A stretch of DNA of 48,166 nt from Terriglobales bacterium (GCA_025934735.1 JAICWP010000030.1:1-48166); one strand, 5' to 3'; counted from the first letter of the stretch, positions 17,131-26,368 are shown. Notes: generated by a model from the sequence alone, not told the origin. Numbers and translations are program-made.

Positions 17131-17463
17131 GGCACGCCTGGGTTGCACTGTTTGCCGGGAGCATCACGGATTGAAAACAGAACCACACCTAATAAGCGGC
17201 GTCCAACGCAATTAAGCGCGTGCAACGCCCCATTCTGGCACCCTAGCGAGCAACTCACCTATCGCAGCATACCTAGAAAAATGGGCAATTTGCCGCCGCC
17301 AGGCTGCGGCTACTCTGCGGATTGCGGAAATCAGGATTACTTGTGATATCAGTTGATATGGGCAGGCAACCCCTTTAGGCAGGCACCCCGCATCGAACAG
17401 ACGAAATGGGTAAGTCTAGCGACAAAGAAGAAAATCCGTACCAGGCACCAGCAATGAGGAAAC
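17131..17463. other. Gene-poor interval
   Basis: No convincing gene or RNA is seen in this interval. A short direct repeat GGCAGGCA-CCC (near 17359 and 17378) lies at its right end, and GAGGA just before the next ATG serves as its ribosome-binding site. Promoters for the following small genes must be here, but I cannot place one. Confidence 0.4.
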
Positions 17464-17736
17464 ATGAGGCAACTCTCCTCCATCTGCCGCGAACTACGCA
17501 GCCTGCCCTCCAGCGTGGGGCTGGCGGTGGAATGCCTGGACGGCAGCTTTGCTTTCTACCGTATCCGCGGAAGCAAGCTGGAGAGAATCGAGCACCAGCA
17601 GAAGGACTGGACAGAGTTGTCCGCGCAAGACATTCTGCAACACCTCGTGTTGCAAACTCCGGTGGCGGCGTGGTTGGAAAACCGCATGGTACTGCGACCG
17701 GCCGAATGGGTGAAATCCTACTGCCACACTGAATAG
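17464..17736 (+). CDS. Hypothetical protein, 90 residues
   Basis: A soluble alpha/beta protein with no recognised family. It begins MRQLSSICRELRSLPSSVG, has an aromatic strand SFAFYRIRGSKLERI and ends PAEWVKSYCHTE. GAGGA lies 4 nt before the ATG. It is followed after 8 nt by a second small gene on the same strand, so the two are probably co-transcribed. Coding is supported only by length, ribosome-binding site and codon use. Confidence 0.5.
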   Translation: MRQLSSICRELRSLPSSVGLAVECLDGSFAFYRIRGSKLERIEHQQKDWTELSAQDILQHLVLQTPVAAWLENRMVLRPAEWVKSYCHTE

Positions 17737-17744
17737 GCGGGCTT

Positions 17745-17948
17745 ATGTACGATTATTTGCAGCCAGGAGTAGTCGTGAAAGATCGGGCCGGCATCCGCAA
17801 GGCAGTCACGCGGATCGAGGGCGCTAAAGTTTATTGGGTGTACAACGACCGTAGCGATCGGCGTCAGCACTCGGCTGATTACGAGCGCTTCATAGACACG
17901 CACTTCCTCATCGCCGACCCACGAATGGAGTTGCCGCAGGCGGCGTAA
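17745..17948 (+). CDS. Hypothetical protein, 67 residues
   Basis: A small soluble protein rich in charged and aromatic residues (MYDYLQPGVVVKDRAGI; VYWVYNDRSDRRQH). No family is recognised. It lies 8 nt downstream of another small hypothetical gene and lacks a strong ribosome-binding site of its own, suggesting translational coupling. Confidence 0.45.
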   Translation: MYDYLQPGVVVKDRAGIRKAVTRIEGAKVYWVYNDRSDRRQHSADYERFIDTHFLIADPRMELPQAA

Positions 17949-18160
17949 CACGCTGCCGCTGACTTCCGCGCCATGGTGGCAGGGAAGGGCCGACTTCACT
18001 ACAATTCTTTAATTCTTTGCGCATGCGCGAAGGTGAAACCCCTTCGTGACAGCCGGCGATGCCCCATCACGTTCATCAGGGCGTGGTGGGGACGCCGACG
18101 GCGGGTATGAGGCGAGGCGTATACTCATGCCGCCGTCTTGGTTTGACCGGAGGCGTGACG

Positions 18161-18472
18161 ATGGTGAAGGTCAGCGTGTTTTACCCCAACGGTAAATCCA
18201 CCCGGTTCGACATCGGCTATTACTGCGACCGCCACATCCCCCTGGTGCAACGATTGCTGGGATCGGCTCTGAAAAGCGTAAGTGTAGAGCACGGTATTTG
18301 CGGCGAACGGCCGGGAACGTCGCCCGCTTATGTGGCCATGGGACATCTGGTGTTTGATTCAGTGGAAGCCTTCCAATCCAGCTTTGGCCCGCATGCGCAG
18401 GAAATCATGGCCGACATTCCCCGCTACACCAATGCCCAGCCCATCCTTCAGATCAGCGATGTGAAGTTGTAA
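18161..18472 (+). CDS. EthD family protein
   Basis: A 103-residue EthD-type protein of the dimeric alpha/beta barrel fold. It opens MVKVSVFYPNGKSTRFDIGY, carries the characteristic CDRHIPLVQRLLG helix, and has a later FDSVEAFQSSFGPHAQEI segment. ATG 18161 is chosen because GGAGG lies 9 nt upstream; the ORF extends back to 18059 without support. EthD proteins accompany varied oxidations and their reaction is unclear; no cytochrome P450 or ferredoxin partner is nearby. Confidence 0.85.
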   Translation: MVKVSVFYPNGKSTRFDIGYYCDRHIPLVQRLLGSALKSVSVEHGICGERPGTSPAYVAMGHLVFDSVEAFQSSFGPHAQEIMADIPRYTNAQPILQISDVKL

Positions 18473-18505
18473 GAGCGCCACCGGGCTCATTGCACGCGGC
18501 GGTAG

Positions 18506-18540
18506 GTCAGGTAACGCCTGACAGCTGCCTGTTTTTTTCT
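18506..18540 (+). terminator. Putative terminator after the EthD gene
   Basis: The stem GTCAGG-TAACG-CCTGAC (18506-18522) is followed 9 nt later by a run of seven T (18532-18538). The gap between stem and T-run is longer than ideal, so this is a moderate call. Confidence 0.45.
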
Positions 18541-18663
18541 CCCCTTGCCTGATAGATTCCCGCAGCGGCCCGTGGTACGACTACTTAGGGGCGGCCGGGG
18601 GCTCACTTCCCGGTTCCAGGCAGGGAAAATGTGAGGAAGTTGTTGCAGGAGTGATTTGGGCCA

Positions 18664-18903
18664 ATGAAGAGTGTAGATGGCGAGCAGATGAAGAAGGAAA
18701 CCACCGAGAAACGGACAGCAATACTGATCCGCTGCACGGAAACGGAAGCGGCGCGTATCCGGGAAGCCGCCCAACTGGAACGCCGCACCGTAAGTGCTTA
18801 TATCCTACGCGCGGTAATGAACCGGATGCGAGTGCAGCAGACCTATCAACCCGCCGGTCTGGACGGGCAAGCGTCGCTGAAGCGCAAAGACGCTGGTTCA
18901 TAG
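18664..18903 (+). CDS. Ribbon-helix-helix protein (TacA/DUF1778-like)
   Basis: A 79-residue protein whose central part, KRTAILIRCTETEAARIREA then AQLERRTVSAYILRAVM, fits the ribbon-helix-helix pattern of DUF1778-type antitoxins: a beta strand after basic residues, then two helices. No acetyltransferase or other toxin gene follows; the next gene, murA, is convergent. It may be an orphan antitoxin or a simple regulator. An internal ATG at 18688 is an alternative start. Confidence 0.6.
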   Translation: MKSVDGEQMKKETTEKRTAILIRCTETEAARIREAAQLERRTVSAYILRAVMNRMRVQQTYQPAGLDGQASLKRKDAGS

Positions 18904-18939
18904 CACAACTTGCCGAGCTGGCAGCGGCGAGTTACTCGC

Positions 18940-18965
18940 AATTCTTGAAAAGAATTCTTGAAAAG
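18940..18965. repeat. 13-bp perfect tandem duplication
   Basis: The unit AATTCTTGAAAAG occurs twice head to tail between the RHH gene and the convergent murA stop. It is AT-rich compared with its surroundings. It may be a replication-slippage product; no function is apparent. Confidence 0.8.
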
Positions 18966-18987
18966 AAGGTGAAGTGAGGCGTACTGC

Positions 18988-20292
18988 TTAGACCGTCGCC
19001 ACGGTGGCGGCGGCCCGTTTAGGGAACAACTGGCCGATCCTCCGCATCTGCGCGCCCACCCCGCGCAGCTTCTCCTCGATGCGTTCGTAACCGCGGTCAA
19101 TGTGGTAAACGCGGTCAATGATGGTCTCACCGTCCGCCACCAGCGCCGCTAATACCAGCGAAGCCGAGGCGCGCAGGTCGGAGGCCTGTACCGCGGCGGC
19201 GCTCAGCGGGGTTTTTCCGCGCACGATGGCACGCCGCCCCTCCACCTTGATGTCGGCGCCCATGCGCACCAACTCCTGGGCGTGCATGAAGCGGTTCTCG
19301 AAGATGTTCTCTGTAATCACCGAGCTTCCGCTGGCTTGGGTGGCTAATGCCATGTACTGCGCCTGCATGTCGGTGGGGAAGCCGGGGTATTCTTCGGTGA
19401 TGATGTCGGAGGCCTTGAGCTCCCCATTGCCGATCACGCGCACCGCATCCACCGCGGGCATCAGCTTGACGCCCACGTCTTCCAGTTTCTGCAGCAAAGC
19501 CTGGAGATGACGCGGCTCGCAGCCGGCTACATTGAGGTCGCCGCCGGTGAGCACGGCGGCAATAATAAAGGTGCCGGCCTCGATGCGGTCAGGAATAATG
19601 CGGTGCCGGGCGCCATGCAGTTTCTCCACTCCCTGAATGCGAATAGTGGCGGTGCCGGCGCCTTCGATTTTGGCGCCCATCTTGTTGAGCAGGGCAGCGA
19701 GATCGGCCACCTCGGGCTCGCGAGCGCAATTGTGCATCAGTGTTTCGCCTTCCGCCAGGCAAGCCGCCATGAGCAGATCTTCAGTGCCGGTGACCGTGAT
19801 CTTGTCGAAGAAGATTTCGCCGCCGCGCAGGCGCTTGGCATGGGCCAGCACGTAGCCGTGTTCCTGCTCGATGGTGGCGCCCAGTTTCTCCAGCCCCTTG
19901 ATGTGCAGGTCAATGGGCCGTGCGCCAATGGCGCAGCCGCCGGGCAGGGAAACGCGGGCGCGTCCCATGCGGGCCACCAGCGGCCCCAGCACCAGAGTGG
20001 AGGCGCGCATGGTCTTGACCAGTTCGTAGGAGGCTTCCGGAGCAATCAAGTCGCGGCAGCAGAGCGTGGTGCGATGATGAGCGCGCCCATAGCCCAGTTC
20101 CACCTCCGCTCCCATGGCGGCCAGCAGCTTGCGAGTGGTCTCAATGTCCTGCACCTGGGGAATGTTCTCCAGGATGACAGGCTCTTCGGTCAGCAGAGCG
20201 GCGGCCATGGCAGGCAAGGCTGCGTTTTTCGCACCGCTGACGCGGATGGTTCCGAGCAGCGGATTCCCGCCGCGCACGACGAATTTATCCAC
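18988..20292 (-). CDS. murA: UDP-N-acetylglucosamine 1-carboxyvinyltransferase
   Basis: Catalyses the first committed step of peptidoglycan synthesis, transferring enolpyruvate from PEP to UDP-GlcNAc. The 434-residue protein has the N-terminal [14 protein letters not shown] motif, the fosfomycin-target cysteine C120 in [11 protein letters not shown], and the [13 protein letters not shown] catalytic segment with its aspartate. The start is GTG 20292. It lies 93 bp downstream of murQ on the same strand, so synthesis and recycling of MurNAc may be on one transcript (inference). The cysteine indicates the fosfomycin-sensitive form. Confidence 0.97.
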   Translation of the reverse strand: MDKFVVRGGNPLLGTIRVSGAKNAALPAMAAALLTEEPVILENIPQVQDIETTRKLLAAMGAEVELGYGRAHHRTTLCCRDLIAPEASYELVKTMRASTLVLGPLVARMGRARVSLPGGCAIGARPIDLHIKGLEKLGATIEQEHGYVLAHAKRLRGGEIFFDKITVTGTEDLLMAACLAEGETLMHNCAREPEVADLAALLNKMGAKIEGAGTATIRIQGVEKLHGARHRIIPDRIEAGTFIIAAVLTGGDLNVAGCEPRHLQALLQKLEDVGVKLMPAVDAVRVIGNGELKASDIITEEYPGFPTDMQAQYMALATQASGSSVITENIFENRFMHAQELVRMGADIKVEGRRAIVRGKTPLSAAAVQASDLRASASLVLAALVADGETIIDRVYHIDRGYERIEEKLRGVGAQMRRIGQLFPKRAAATVATV

Positions 20293-20385
20293 GGTTAAAT
20301 AAGCCCCATGTCAATTTTCCGGGTGTAGGTTTCCGGGATTCCGACCTCATTGTAGCCACAAGTATGAAGGTGGCGATCAGGAAAT

Positions 20386-21330
20386 TTACCTAGTTCCCCG
20401 ACCGTTAGTGCGATGACTGAGGGCGCTGGCAATGGCCTTCCGGACATGACCCTTGGCGGAGCGCAGATAACTTTCCGCCTGGGTCCGGCTGACTCCTGCC
20501 TCCAGCATGACCAGCGCGACCGGCACGCGATTGCCCGCCAACCCCAAGGCACGGCGGGCACTCTGCTCATCTACGGCGGCAGCGGTTTCCAGGATAGAGA
20601 TGCCACGCTGCACTAGCTTGCGGTTCTTCAGATGCACATTGACCATCAGGTTGCCGTACACGTAGCCAAGCCGGGCCATGGCGCCGGTGGAAAGCATGTT
20701 CAACACCATTTTTTGCGCTGTTCCTGCCTTCATCCGGCTGGAGCCGGCCACGACCTCGGGCCCCACCTCCACCACGATGGCAAGGTGGGCAGCCTTGCCC
20801 AGCGCCGAGTTGCGATTGCAGACCACGGCTACGGTCTTGGCGCCATGCTGTCGGGCGTATTGCACGGCGGCAATGGTATAGGGAGTGCGCCCGCTGGCGG
20901 CGATGCCCACCACCACATCGTTTTTGCCAGGCTTTTTTGCGGCCATGTCGCGCCGGCCGAGAGCGCGGGAATCCTCGTTGGCCTCAACTGCGGCGCCCAG
21001 GGCCTTTTGGCCGCCGGCCATCACAAACTGCACCATGCGCGGGTCAGTGTTGAAGGTGGGAGGGCATTCAGCGGCATCCAGGGCGGCAATGCGGCCGCTG
21101 GTGCCCGCGCCCACGTAAATCAGGCGCCCGCCGCGCTCCAGGGCTGCTGCGATCAGGTCAATGGCCCGGGCAATCTGAGGCAAAGCTCGCCCGACCGCTT
21201 GGGCGACCTTGGTGTCTTCCGTGTTGATGAGGCGGGCAATCTCCAACGAAGAGCTGGTGTCCAGCCGCGCAGCGGAGAGGTTGCGGCCTTCGGTGCCCAG
21301 ATGGGAAAGCTTGCTGGTAGGGCGCTTCAT
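20386..21330 (-). CDS. murQ: N-acetylmuramic acid 6-phosphate etherase
   Basis: Cleaves D-lactate from MurNAc-6-phosphate to give GlcNAc-6-phosphate in cell-wall recycling. The 314-residue SIS-domain protein shows LIYVGAGTSGRIAALDAAEC, VVGIAASGRTPYTI and the EVVAGSSRMKAGTAQK substrate-binding segment, all diagnostic of MurQ, and a C-terminal UBA-like helical region. It overlaps the membrane H-box gene by 4 nt. No MurP or AnmK, needed to make MurNAc-6-P, is seen in the window. Confidence 0.96.
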   Translation of the reverse strand: MKRPTSKLSHLGTEGRNLSAARLDTSSSLEIARLINTEDTKVAQAVGRALPQIARAIDLIAAALERGGRLIYVGAGTSGRIAALDAAECPPTFNTDPRMVQFVMAGGQKALGAAVEANEDSRALGRRDMAAKKPGKNDVVVGIAASGRTPYTIAAVQYARQHGAKTVAVVCNRNSALGKAAHLAIVVEVGPEVVAGSSRMKAGTAQKMVLNMLSTGAMARLGYVYGNLMVNVHLKNRKLVQRGISILETAAAVDEQSARRALGLAGNRVPVALVMLEAGVSRTQAESYLRSAKGHVRKAIASALSHRTNGRGTR

Positions 21331-21740
21331 TCCTTGGTTCCGCGCTCTGTACCGGACCGCAACTGCTTGCCGGTGAGTACCTCGCGTAGTGCCCAGTCAA
21401 TGCGGCCCAACGACTGTTCGATGCGCTGAATGTGTTCCTTATCCTTGGTCATATAAGCCGAATACTGGATTACCTGCAGGTCGTTGCGGACGTGGTGGTT
21501 CATGTCGGCGATGACTTCCAGCCGCTGGGCCAGGTAGCGGTTCTGCCGGCGCTGGTACACCCAGGCGATAGTTCCGGAGAGCACGCCGAGCACGATGGCA
21601 TCCACTATGGCGAATAAGGGCTGGGGGTGAAAGGAGAGCACGAGCAGGTCAGATAGATAACCCAGTACGGCGACCGTGACGATGACCAGGACGGCAACGC
21701 GCCAGGCGCTACGGCGGATGCGGGCGGTGCTGTCAGTCAT
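21327..21740 (-). CDS. Two-TM protein with histidine-kinase-like H-box, no ATPase domain
   Basis: A 137-residue protein with two transmembrane helices (about 13-35 and 43-62), then a cytoplasmic helix pair containing IADMNHHVRNDLQVIQYSAY, which resembles the HisKA dimerisation/H-box (H82 or H83 followed by RN.LQVI). The chain ends 45 residues later, with no room for a HATPase domain. The ATG overlaps the serine-hydrolase stop and its stop overlaps the murQ start (both 4 nt), so it is translated together with cell-wall recycling enzymes. It may be a membrane docking or phosphotransfer partner; function is not established. Confidence 0.7.
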   Translation of the reverse strand: MTDSTARIRRSAWRVAVLVIVTVAVLGYLSDLLVLSFHPQPLFAIVDAIVLGVLSGTIAWVYQRRQNRYLAQRLEVIADMNHHVRNDLQVIQYSAYMTKDKEHIQRIEQSLGRIDWALREVLTGKQLRSGTERGTKE

Positions 21741-22849
21741 GGCAGGGCTTCTACCACCGCGTCGTGAAAGGCGGGACGCACCTGCTTGATCGCCCGGCTG
21801 CTGTGGTCCGGCCAAGTTCGGTTGGTCAGCAGCGTAATCGCGAGGTGAAGTTCCGGATCGATCCATAAGGAAGTCCCAGTGTAGCCCAGGTGGCCGAAAG
21901 CAGATTGTGACAAATAGCGTCCCGATTGCGAAGGCTGGGAGGGCGTGTCCCAGCCCAGGGCGCAGGAGGTGCCGGGGGGCGAGGGCTGGCGCCGGGCGAA
22001 CAGCGCCACCGTTTCCGGGCGCAGGATAGGACGGCCACCGTTCAGCATGGCATGGGCGAAGAGCGCTACGTCCGCGGCCGGCGAAAAAACTCCGGCGTGG
22101 CCGGAGACGCCGCTCATGACGCTGGCGTTCTCGTCGTGTACCTCGCCTTGCACCACGCAATGGCGGAAGGCGCGGTCGTCCACCGTCGGCGGGATTTGCG
22201 CTCGCCATGTGGGAGGCGGGCAGAAGCAGGTACGCGCCATGCCCAAGGGGCCGAAGACCTCGCGCTGGCCGAAGCGGTCGAGCGGCTCATCGGAGAGGCG
22301 GGAGAGCAGCTCGCCCAGGATGATGAAGCCAATATCGCTGTATTCGGCGCGCGTGCCTGGGTCGGCGGTTAAAGGGATGGCGAGGGCTGCGTGGAGCAAA
22401 TCCTCGCGGCTGCGTGCTCGCTCGAACAGGCGTTCGTAGGCGGGCAGGCCGGAAGAGTGTGCCAGCAGCATGCGCACGGTTATCTGGTCGCGGCGCGGGT
22501 CGTCACCGGCGAATTCGGGCAGCAGGGAAGTGACCGGCGCTTCCAAATCGAGCTGTCCGCGCTCGTAGAGCAGCATGGCCATGGGCGTGGTGGCCACGAC
22601 CTTGGAGACCGAGGCCAGGTCGAAGATGGTGTCCGCCTGTACCGCGGGGGAATTGGGCTCGTAGGTGAAGTGGCCCAGGCCTTTCAGTGCTGCCAGCCGG
22701 CCACGATGCAGGATGGCAACGGCGCACCCAGGGAAAGCGCGGTTCTCGATTGCTTGTTGCAAAACGCCGAATGCACGGGCAAAACGTTCGTCCTGCCCGC
22801 TATAGTCGGCCTGGGGCAGCAGCGGCGAACTGTGGGCATTAGGAGGCAA
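21737..22849 (-). CDS. Serine hydrolase, beta-lactamase/AmiE-like family
   Basis: A 370-residue PF00144-type protein: SVSK tetrad (S-x-x-K) in IFDLASVSKVVATTPMAM, tyrosine motif YSD in AEYSDIGFIILGELL, and HLGYTG near the C-terminus. The family includes class C beta-lactamases, esterases and AmiE, the MurNAc-L-Ala amidase of Bacillus recycling clusters. Close similarity in motif context to the N-terminal half of the 23970-26360 fusion, and an operon with murQ, favour a muropeptide amidase (inference). There is no signal peptide in the chosen form; the only apparent start is TTG 22849, so the N-terminus is uncertain. Confidence 0.85.
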   Translation of the reverse strand: MPPNAHSSPLLPQADYSGQDERFARAFGVLQQAIENRAFPGCAVAILHRGRLAALKGLGHFTYEPNSPAVQADTIFDLASVSKVVATTPMAMLLYERGQLDLEAPVTSLLPEFAGDDPRRDQITVRMLLAHSSGLPAYERLFERARSREDLLHAALAIPLTADPGTRAEYSDIGFIILGELLSRLSDEPLDRFGQREVFGPLGMARTCFCPPPTWRAQIPPTVDDRAFRHCVVQGEVHDENASVMSGVSGHAGVFSPAADVALFAHAMLNGGRPILRPETVALFARRQPSPPGTSCALGWDTPSQPSQSGRYLSQSAFGHLGYTGTSLWIDPELHLAITLLTNRTWPDHSSRAIKQVRPAFHDAVVEALP

Positions 22850-22915
22850 GGTGGCTTGAGGCGATGTAGCACGCTTATAGCAAAGTGTGGTGAAGGAAGC
22901 AAAAGCGATGCCGTT

Positions 22916-22937
22916 GGTCGGGGGTCGGGGGTCGGGG
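22916..22937 (+). repeat. G-rich tandem repeat (possible G-quadruplex)
   Basis: GGTC followed by two GGGGGTC units and GGGG gives four G-tracts with 2-nt loops on the plus strand. It lies in the 262-bp divergent space between the serine hydrolase and the DUF2306 gene, where the promoters of both should be. Confidence 0.5.
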
Positions 22938-23111
22938 AGAGCGTGATTGCGAGAGAGGAGCCTTGCGGCCGTGCTGGTGAAAAGAGGAGTTCAGGCAGTG
23001 AACGCCGCCTCCGTTCGGCGGAAAGGGTCACTAGTGAAGAATTATTGCCTGTACGGGTTGTCGCCATCGCGGATTCTGCGTTATTCTCACCGCCGAAGAG
23101 GGAGGTGAAGC

Positions 23112-23771
23112 ATGTCCACTGCTGCTGCCGCGCCGGTGACGCGTGCGCGCTCTGGATCGCAGTCGAAGCTGGTCCTGTTCGTGATTTTCTTTGCGCTTAC
23201 CGCGTTCGTCACCTACATGAAAAACGCAAAGATATTCGACCCTTCGTCGGAGATCGCGCGGCATTTTGCGCCGGGAACGCTGTTTCTCATTCCACACGCG
23301 ATCTTTGCCAGCCTGGCGCTGGTGATGGGCGCCTTCCAGTTCTCGAATTGGCTGCGCAGCCGCTACCTGCGCGTGCATCGCGTCATGGGGTACATATACG
23401 TGGTGAGTGTGATGATTGGTGCCCCCATCGCGATTCCTCTGGCAGCGCGGGTCGATACGCCTTCGCTCGCGGCGGCCTCTGCTGTGCAGGCATTCGGCTG
23501 GATGTTCTGTACTGGAGTCGCGCTCTACTGCATCCGCATGGGCAACGTCCAGCAACACCGGCGCTGGATGATCCGCGGCTACCCATTTGCCATGGTCTTC
23601 ACCGTCGCGCGTCTATTGATTCCCATTCCCCCGATCCTGCGCAGCGGCTTCGTCGGGATCGAGATTGTCGTATGGACGTCAATCGCGCTCGCTGCCTTCC
23701 TGCCGAGCGTCATCCTGGAATGGCGGTCGGTCGTGCCGCGGCCCGCTCCTACGAAAGCATTGGCGAGGTAG
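23112..23771 (+). CDS. DUF2306-type integral membrane protein
   Basis: A 219-residue protein with about six hydrophobic helices. It has LFLIPHAIFASLALVMGAFQ and RVHRVMGYIYVVSVM, whose H and HR residues match the DUF2306 heme-b-like membrane family pattern, plus QQHRRWMIRGYPFA. GGAGG lies 6 nt before the ATG. It is a single gene, divergent from the murQ operon, with a 198-bp gap to the next gene. Electron-transfer function is suspected for the family but not shown. Confidence 0.75.
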   Translation: MSTAAAAPVTRARSGSQSKLVLFVIFFALTAFVTYMKNAKIFDPSSEIARHFAPGTLFLIPHAIFASLALVMGAFQFSNWLRSRYLRVHRVMGYIYVVSVMIGAPIAIPLAARVDTPSLAAASAVQAFGWMFCTGVALYCIRMGNVQQHRRWMIRGYPFAMVFTVARLLIPIPPILRSGFVGIEIVVWTSIALAAFLPSVILEWRSVVPRPAPTKALAR

Positions 23772-23969
23772 CTGCCGTTACGCAGAGTCGCTGGCCGTTA
23801 AGCGACACCGGACTGCGTCCTTTGCCTTTCTCGTCATTGATTTCATTCCAACTCTGCACACCGACCCCGCCTGAGTTGTCCCGATGGCCGCTGTCCGGCT
23901 GGTTACTTGAGAACTGGGCTGGGGTTGTGTAAAGTGCGCAGGTACTCCGTTTTCCACTATTGAACCGCT

Positions 23970-26360
23970 GTGAAATTGAACCCTAGGTTGTTGCGCTCCT
24001 ATCTCGCCATTGTTCTCTGCGTTATTACCGCTGGCCCTTTAGCAGCCGCCAAAGCCAGCAAGAAGGCGGCCGTTTCGCTGCCGCAGGTGGACGCCATCCT
24101 GCGTGACGCTATTGCCCAGCACCAGGTACCGGGAGCGGTGGTGCTCATCGGGCACCACGGGCACGTGATCTATCGTAAGGCGTTTGGCATGCGTTCCCTG
24201 GAACCGGGGCGCGAGCGCATGACCGTAGACACCATCTTCGACCTGGCCTCGCTCACCAAGGTGATCGCCACCACGCCCTGCGTGATGCAACTGATGGAAG
24301 AAGGTAAAATCCGGCTCAACGATCCGGTGGTGCGCTACATCCCCGAGTTCGGAGCCAACGGCAAGCAGGACATCACGGTGCGGCAGTTGCTGGTGCATTA
24401 TTCCGGGCTGGCCCCGGACCTGGACCTGACGCAGCCCTGGCAGGGCAAGGACACGGCCTACAATCTGGCATTTCAGGAGAAGCCGCTTAACCCGCCGGGA
24501 GCGCGCTTTGTCTACAGCGATATCAATTTCATCACGCTGGGAGCCCTGGTGGAACGCGTCAGTGGCGCCTCGCTGAATGATTACGCCGAAGAGCACATCT
24601 TCAAGCCCTTGAAGATGACGCACACGCGCTTCCTGCCGCCGCACTCGTGGGTCCACAACATCGCTCCCACGCAGTACGACGAAAACAATGTGATGCTGCG
24701 GGGCGTGGTCCATGATCCCACCGCACGGCGCATGGGCGGCGTCGCCGGACACGCGGGCCTGTTCTCCACCGCCGACGACCTCAGCAAGTACTGCCAGGCG
24801 CTGCTCAATGGCAAGCTGCTTTCGCCGCTGACCATCGAAAAAATGAGCACGCCGCAGCAGCCGCCCAATGCCACCGACGTACGTGGCCTGGGATGGGACA
24901 TTGACACACCATTTTCCACCAACCGCGGCGAGTTGCTGCCCGTGGGCTCCTTCGGGCACACCGGGTTCACCGGCACCTCAGTGTGGATTGATCCCATCAC
25001 GCAGACTTACATCATCATTCTGGCCAACGGCGTGCACCCCCGCGGCATGGGCACGGCGGTTCCGCTGCGCTCCAAGGTGGCCACCGCGGTAGCCGCCTCG
25101 TTGCACCTGACTGTTTCGGAAAAAGAGCAGCTGCGCCTGGCGCGGCTGACCGGCTACAACGAGGCGGATGCGGCGGCGCGCAACGTGCAGGTGCGCGAAG
25201 GTGACGCCAAGAGCGGTATTGACGTGCTGGAAGCCGGTAACTTCGCCCTGGATGTGTTCCAGAGCAAGGGCACGCAGAAGCGCATCGGCCTGCTGACCAA
25301 CCAAACCGGCGTGGACGCGCAAGGGCAGCGCACCATTGACGTGCTCGCCAAGGCGCCCGGCGTCTCGCTGGTGGCGATTTTCAGCCCCGAGCACGGGGTC
25401 ACCGGCAGCCTGGACACCACCGCCATCGGCAACACTGTGGATGCGGCCACCAAGATTCCGGTATACAGCGTTTATGGCGCCACGGACGATCAGCGCCGGC
25501 CCTCATTGGACATTCTTAAGACCCTGGATGCCGTATTCATTGACTTGCAGAATGCGGGCGCGCGCTACTACACCTTCGAAACCAGCATGGGCTATTTCCT
25601 GGAGGCGGCGGCCAAGGCCGGCGTCGAAATGGTGGTGCTGGACCGTCCCAATCCCATTACCGGGTCCGTCGTGCAGGGTCCGGTTTCCGATCCGGGTTCG
25701 GCCAGCTTCGTCAATTATTTTCAGGAGCCGGTGCGCCATGGCATGACCATGGGCGAACTGGCGCAGATGTTCAACTCCGAGCTCAACATCCATGCCAAGC
25801 TCACGGTCGTTCCTATGCAGGGCTGGATGCGGGGCGACTGGTATGACTCCACCTCGCTGCCTTGGATCAACCCTTCGCCTAACCTGCGCAGCCTGACCGA
25901 GGCCACGCTCTACCCCGGGGTGGGGCTGGTGGAAGGCACAAACGTTTCGGTGGGGCGGGGCACGGATACGCCGTTTGAGCTGCTGGGAGCGCCCTGGATC
26001 AAATCGCGCGAACTGGCCGACTATCTCAACACGCGGCAAATTCAGGGCGTGCGCTTTGTGCCGGTGGATTTCACCCCGGACTCCAGCATTTACGCCCACC
26101 AGCTTTGCCATGGGATCAACATCGTGCTGCTGGACCGCAGCGTGCTCGATGGGCCGGAAATGGGCGTGGAGCTGGCTTCGGCGCTGCACAAACTCTACGG
26201 CACAGCTTATGATATGCATCGCATGCCTGAGCTGCTGAAAAACAAGGCCGCGTTTGACGCCATCGTGGCCGGCGCTGATCCGCGGCGTATTGCCCAGGAT
26301 TGGCAGGAGCAGCTCAGCAAATTCCAGGACATGCGGCAGAAATACCTGATCTACAAATAG
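23970..26360 (+). CDS. Exported AmiE-like serine hydrolase fused to NamZ (DUF1343) exo-muramidase
   Basis: A 796-residue two-domain protein. Residues 1-27 form a signal peptide (LAIVLCVITAGPLAAAKA). Residues 35-395 are a PF00144 serine hydrolase (S94-LTK97, YSD, HTGFTG). Residues about 413-796 are DUF1343, with GLLTNQTGVD, IFSPEHGVTG, DLQNAGARYYTF, LDRPNPITG and NPSPNLRSL, the NamZ signatures. NamZ of Bacillus is an exo-beta-N-acetylmuramidase, and AmiE in the same cluster is a PF00144 protein removing peptide from MurNAc, so the fusion probably strips peptide and then releases MurNAc outside the cytoplasm (inference from family knowledge). Start is GTG. It stands 1.1 kb from the murQ operon. 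Confidence 0.88.
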   Translation: MKLNPRLLRSYLAIVLCVITAGPLAAAKASKKAAVSLPQVDAILRDAIAQHQVPGAVVLIGHHGHVIYRKAFGMRSLEPGRERMTVDTIFDLASLTKVIATTPCVMQLMEEGKIRLNDPVVRYIPEFGANGKQDITVRQLLVHYSGLAPDLDLTQPWQGKDTAYNLAFQEKPLNPPGARFVYSDINFITLGALVERVSGASLNDYAEEHIFKPLKMTHTRFLPPHSWVHNIAPTQYDENNVMLRGVVHDPTARRMGGVAGHAGLFSTADDLSKYCQALLNGKLLSPLTIEKMSTPQQPPNATDVRGLGWDIDTPFSTNRGELLPVGSFGHTGFTGTSVWIDPITQTYIIILANGVHPRGMGTAVPLRSKVATAVAASLHLTVSEKEQLRLARLTGYNEADAAARNVQVREGDAKSGIDVLEAGNFALDVFQSKGTQKRIGLLTNQTGVDAQGQRTIDVLAKAPGVSLVAIFSPEHGVTGSLDTTAIGNTVDAATKIPVYSVYGATDDQRRPSLDILKTLDAVFIDLQNAGARYYTFETSMGYFLEAAAKAGVEMVVLDRPNPITGSVVQGPVSDPGSASFVNYFQEPVRHGMTMGELAQMFNSELNIHAKLTVVPMQGWMRGDWYDSTSLPWINPSPNLRSLTEATLYPGVGLVEGTNVSVGRGTDTPFELLGAPWIKSRELADYLNTRQIQGVRFVPVDFTPDSSIYAHQLCHGINIVLLDRSVLDGPEMGVELASALHKLYGTAYDMHRMPELLKNKAAFDAIVAGADPRRIAQDWQEQLSKFQDMRQKYLIYK

Positions 26361-26368
26361 GAGGCCGG

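Noticed and set aside
22391-23932. 513-residue plus-strand ORF
   Set aside because: Covers the antisense of the serine hydrolase and another frame of the DUF2306 gene; composition is shadow-like, with no motif.
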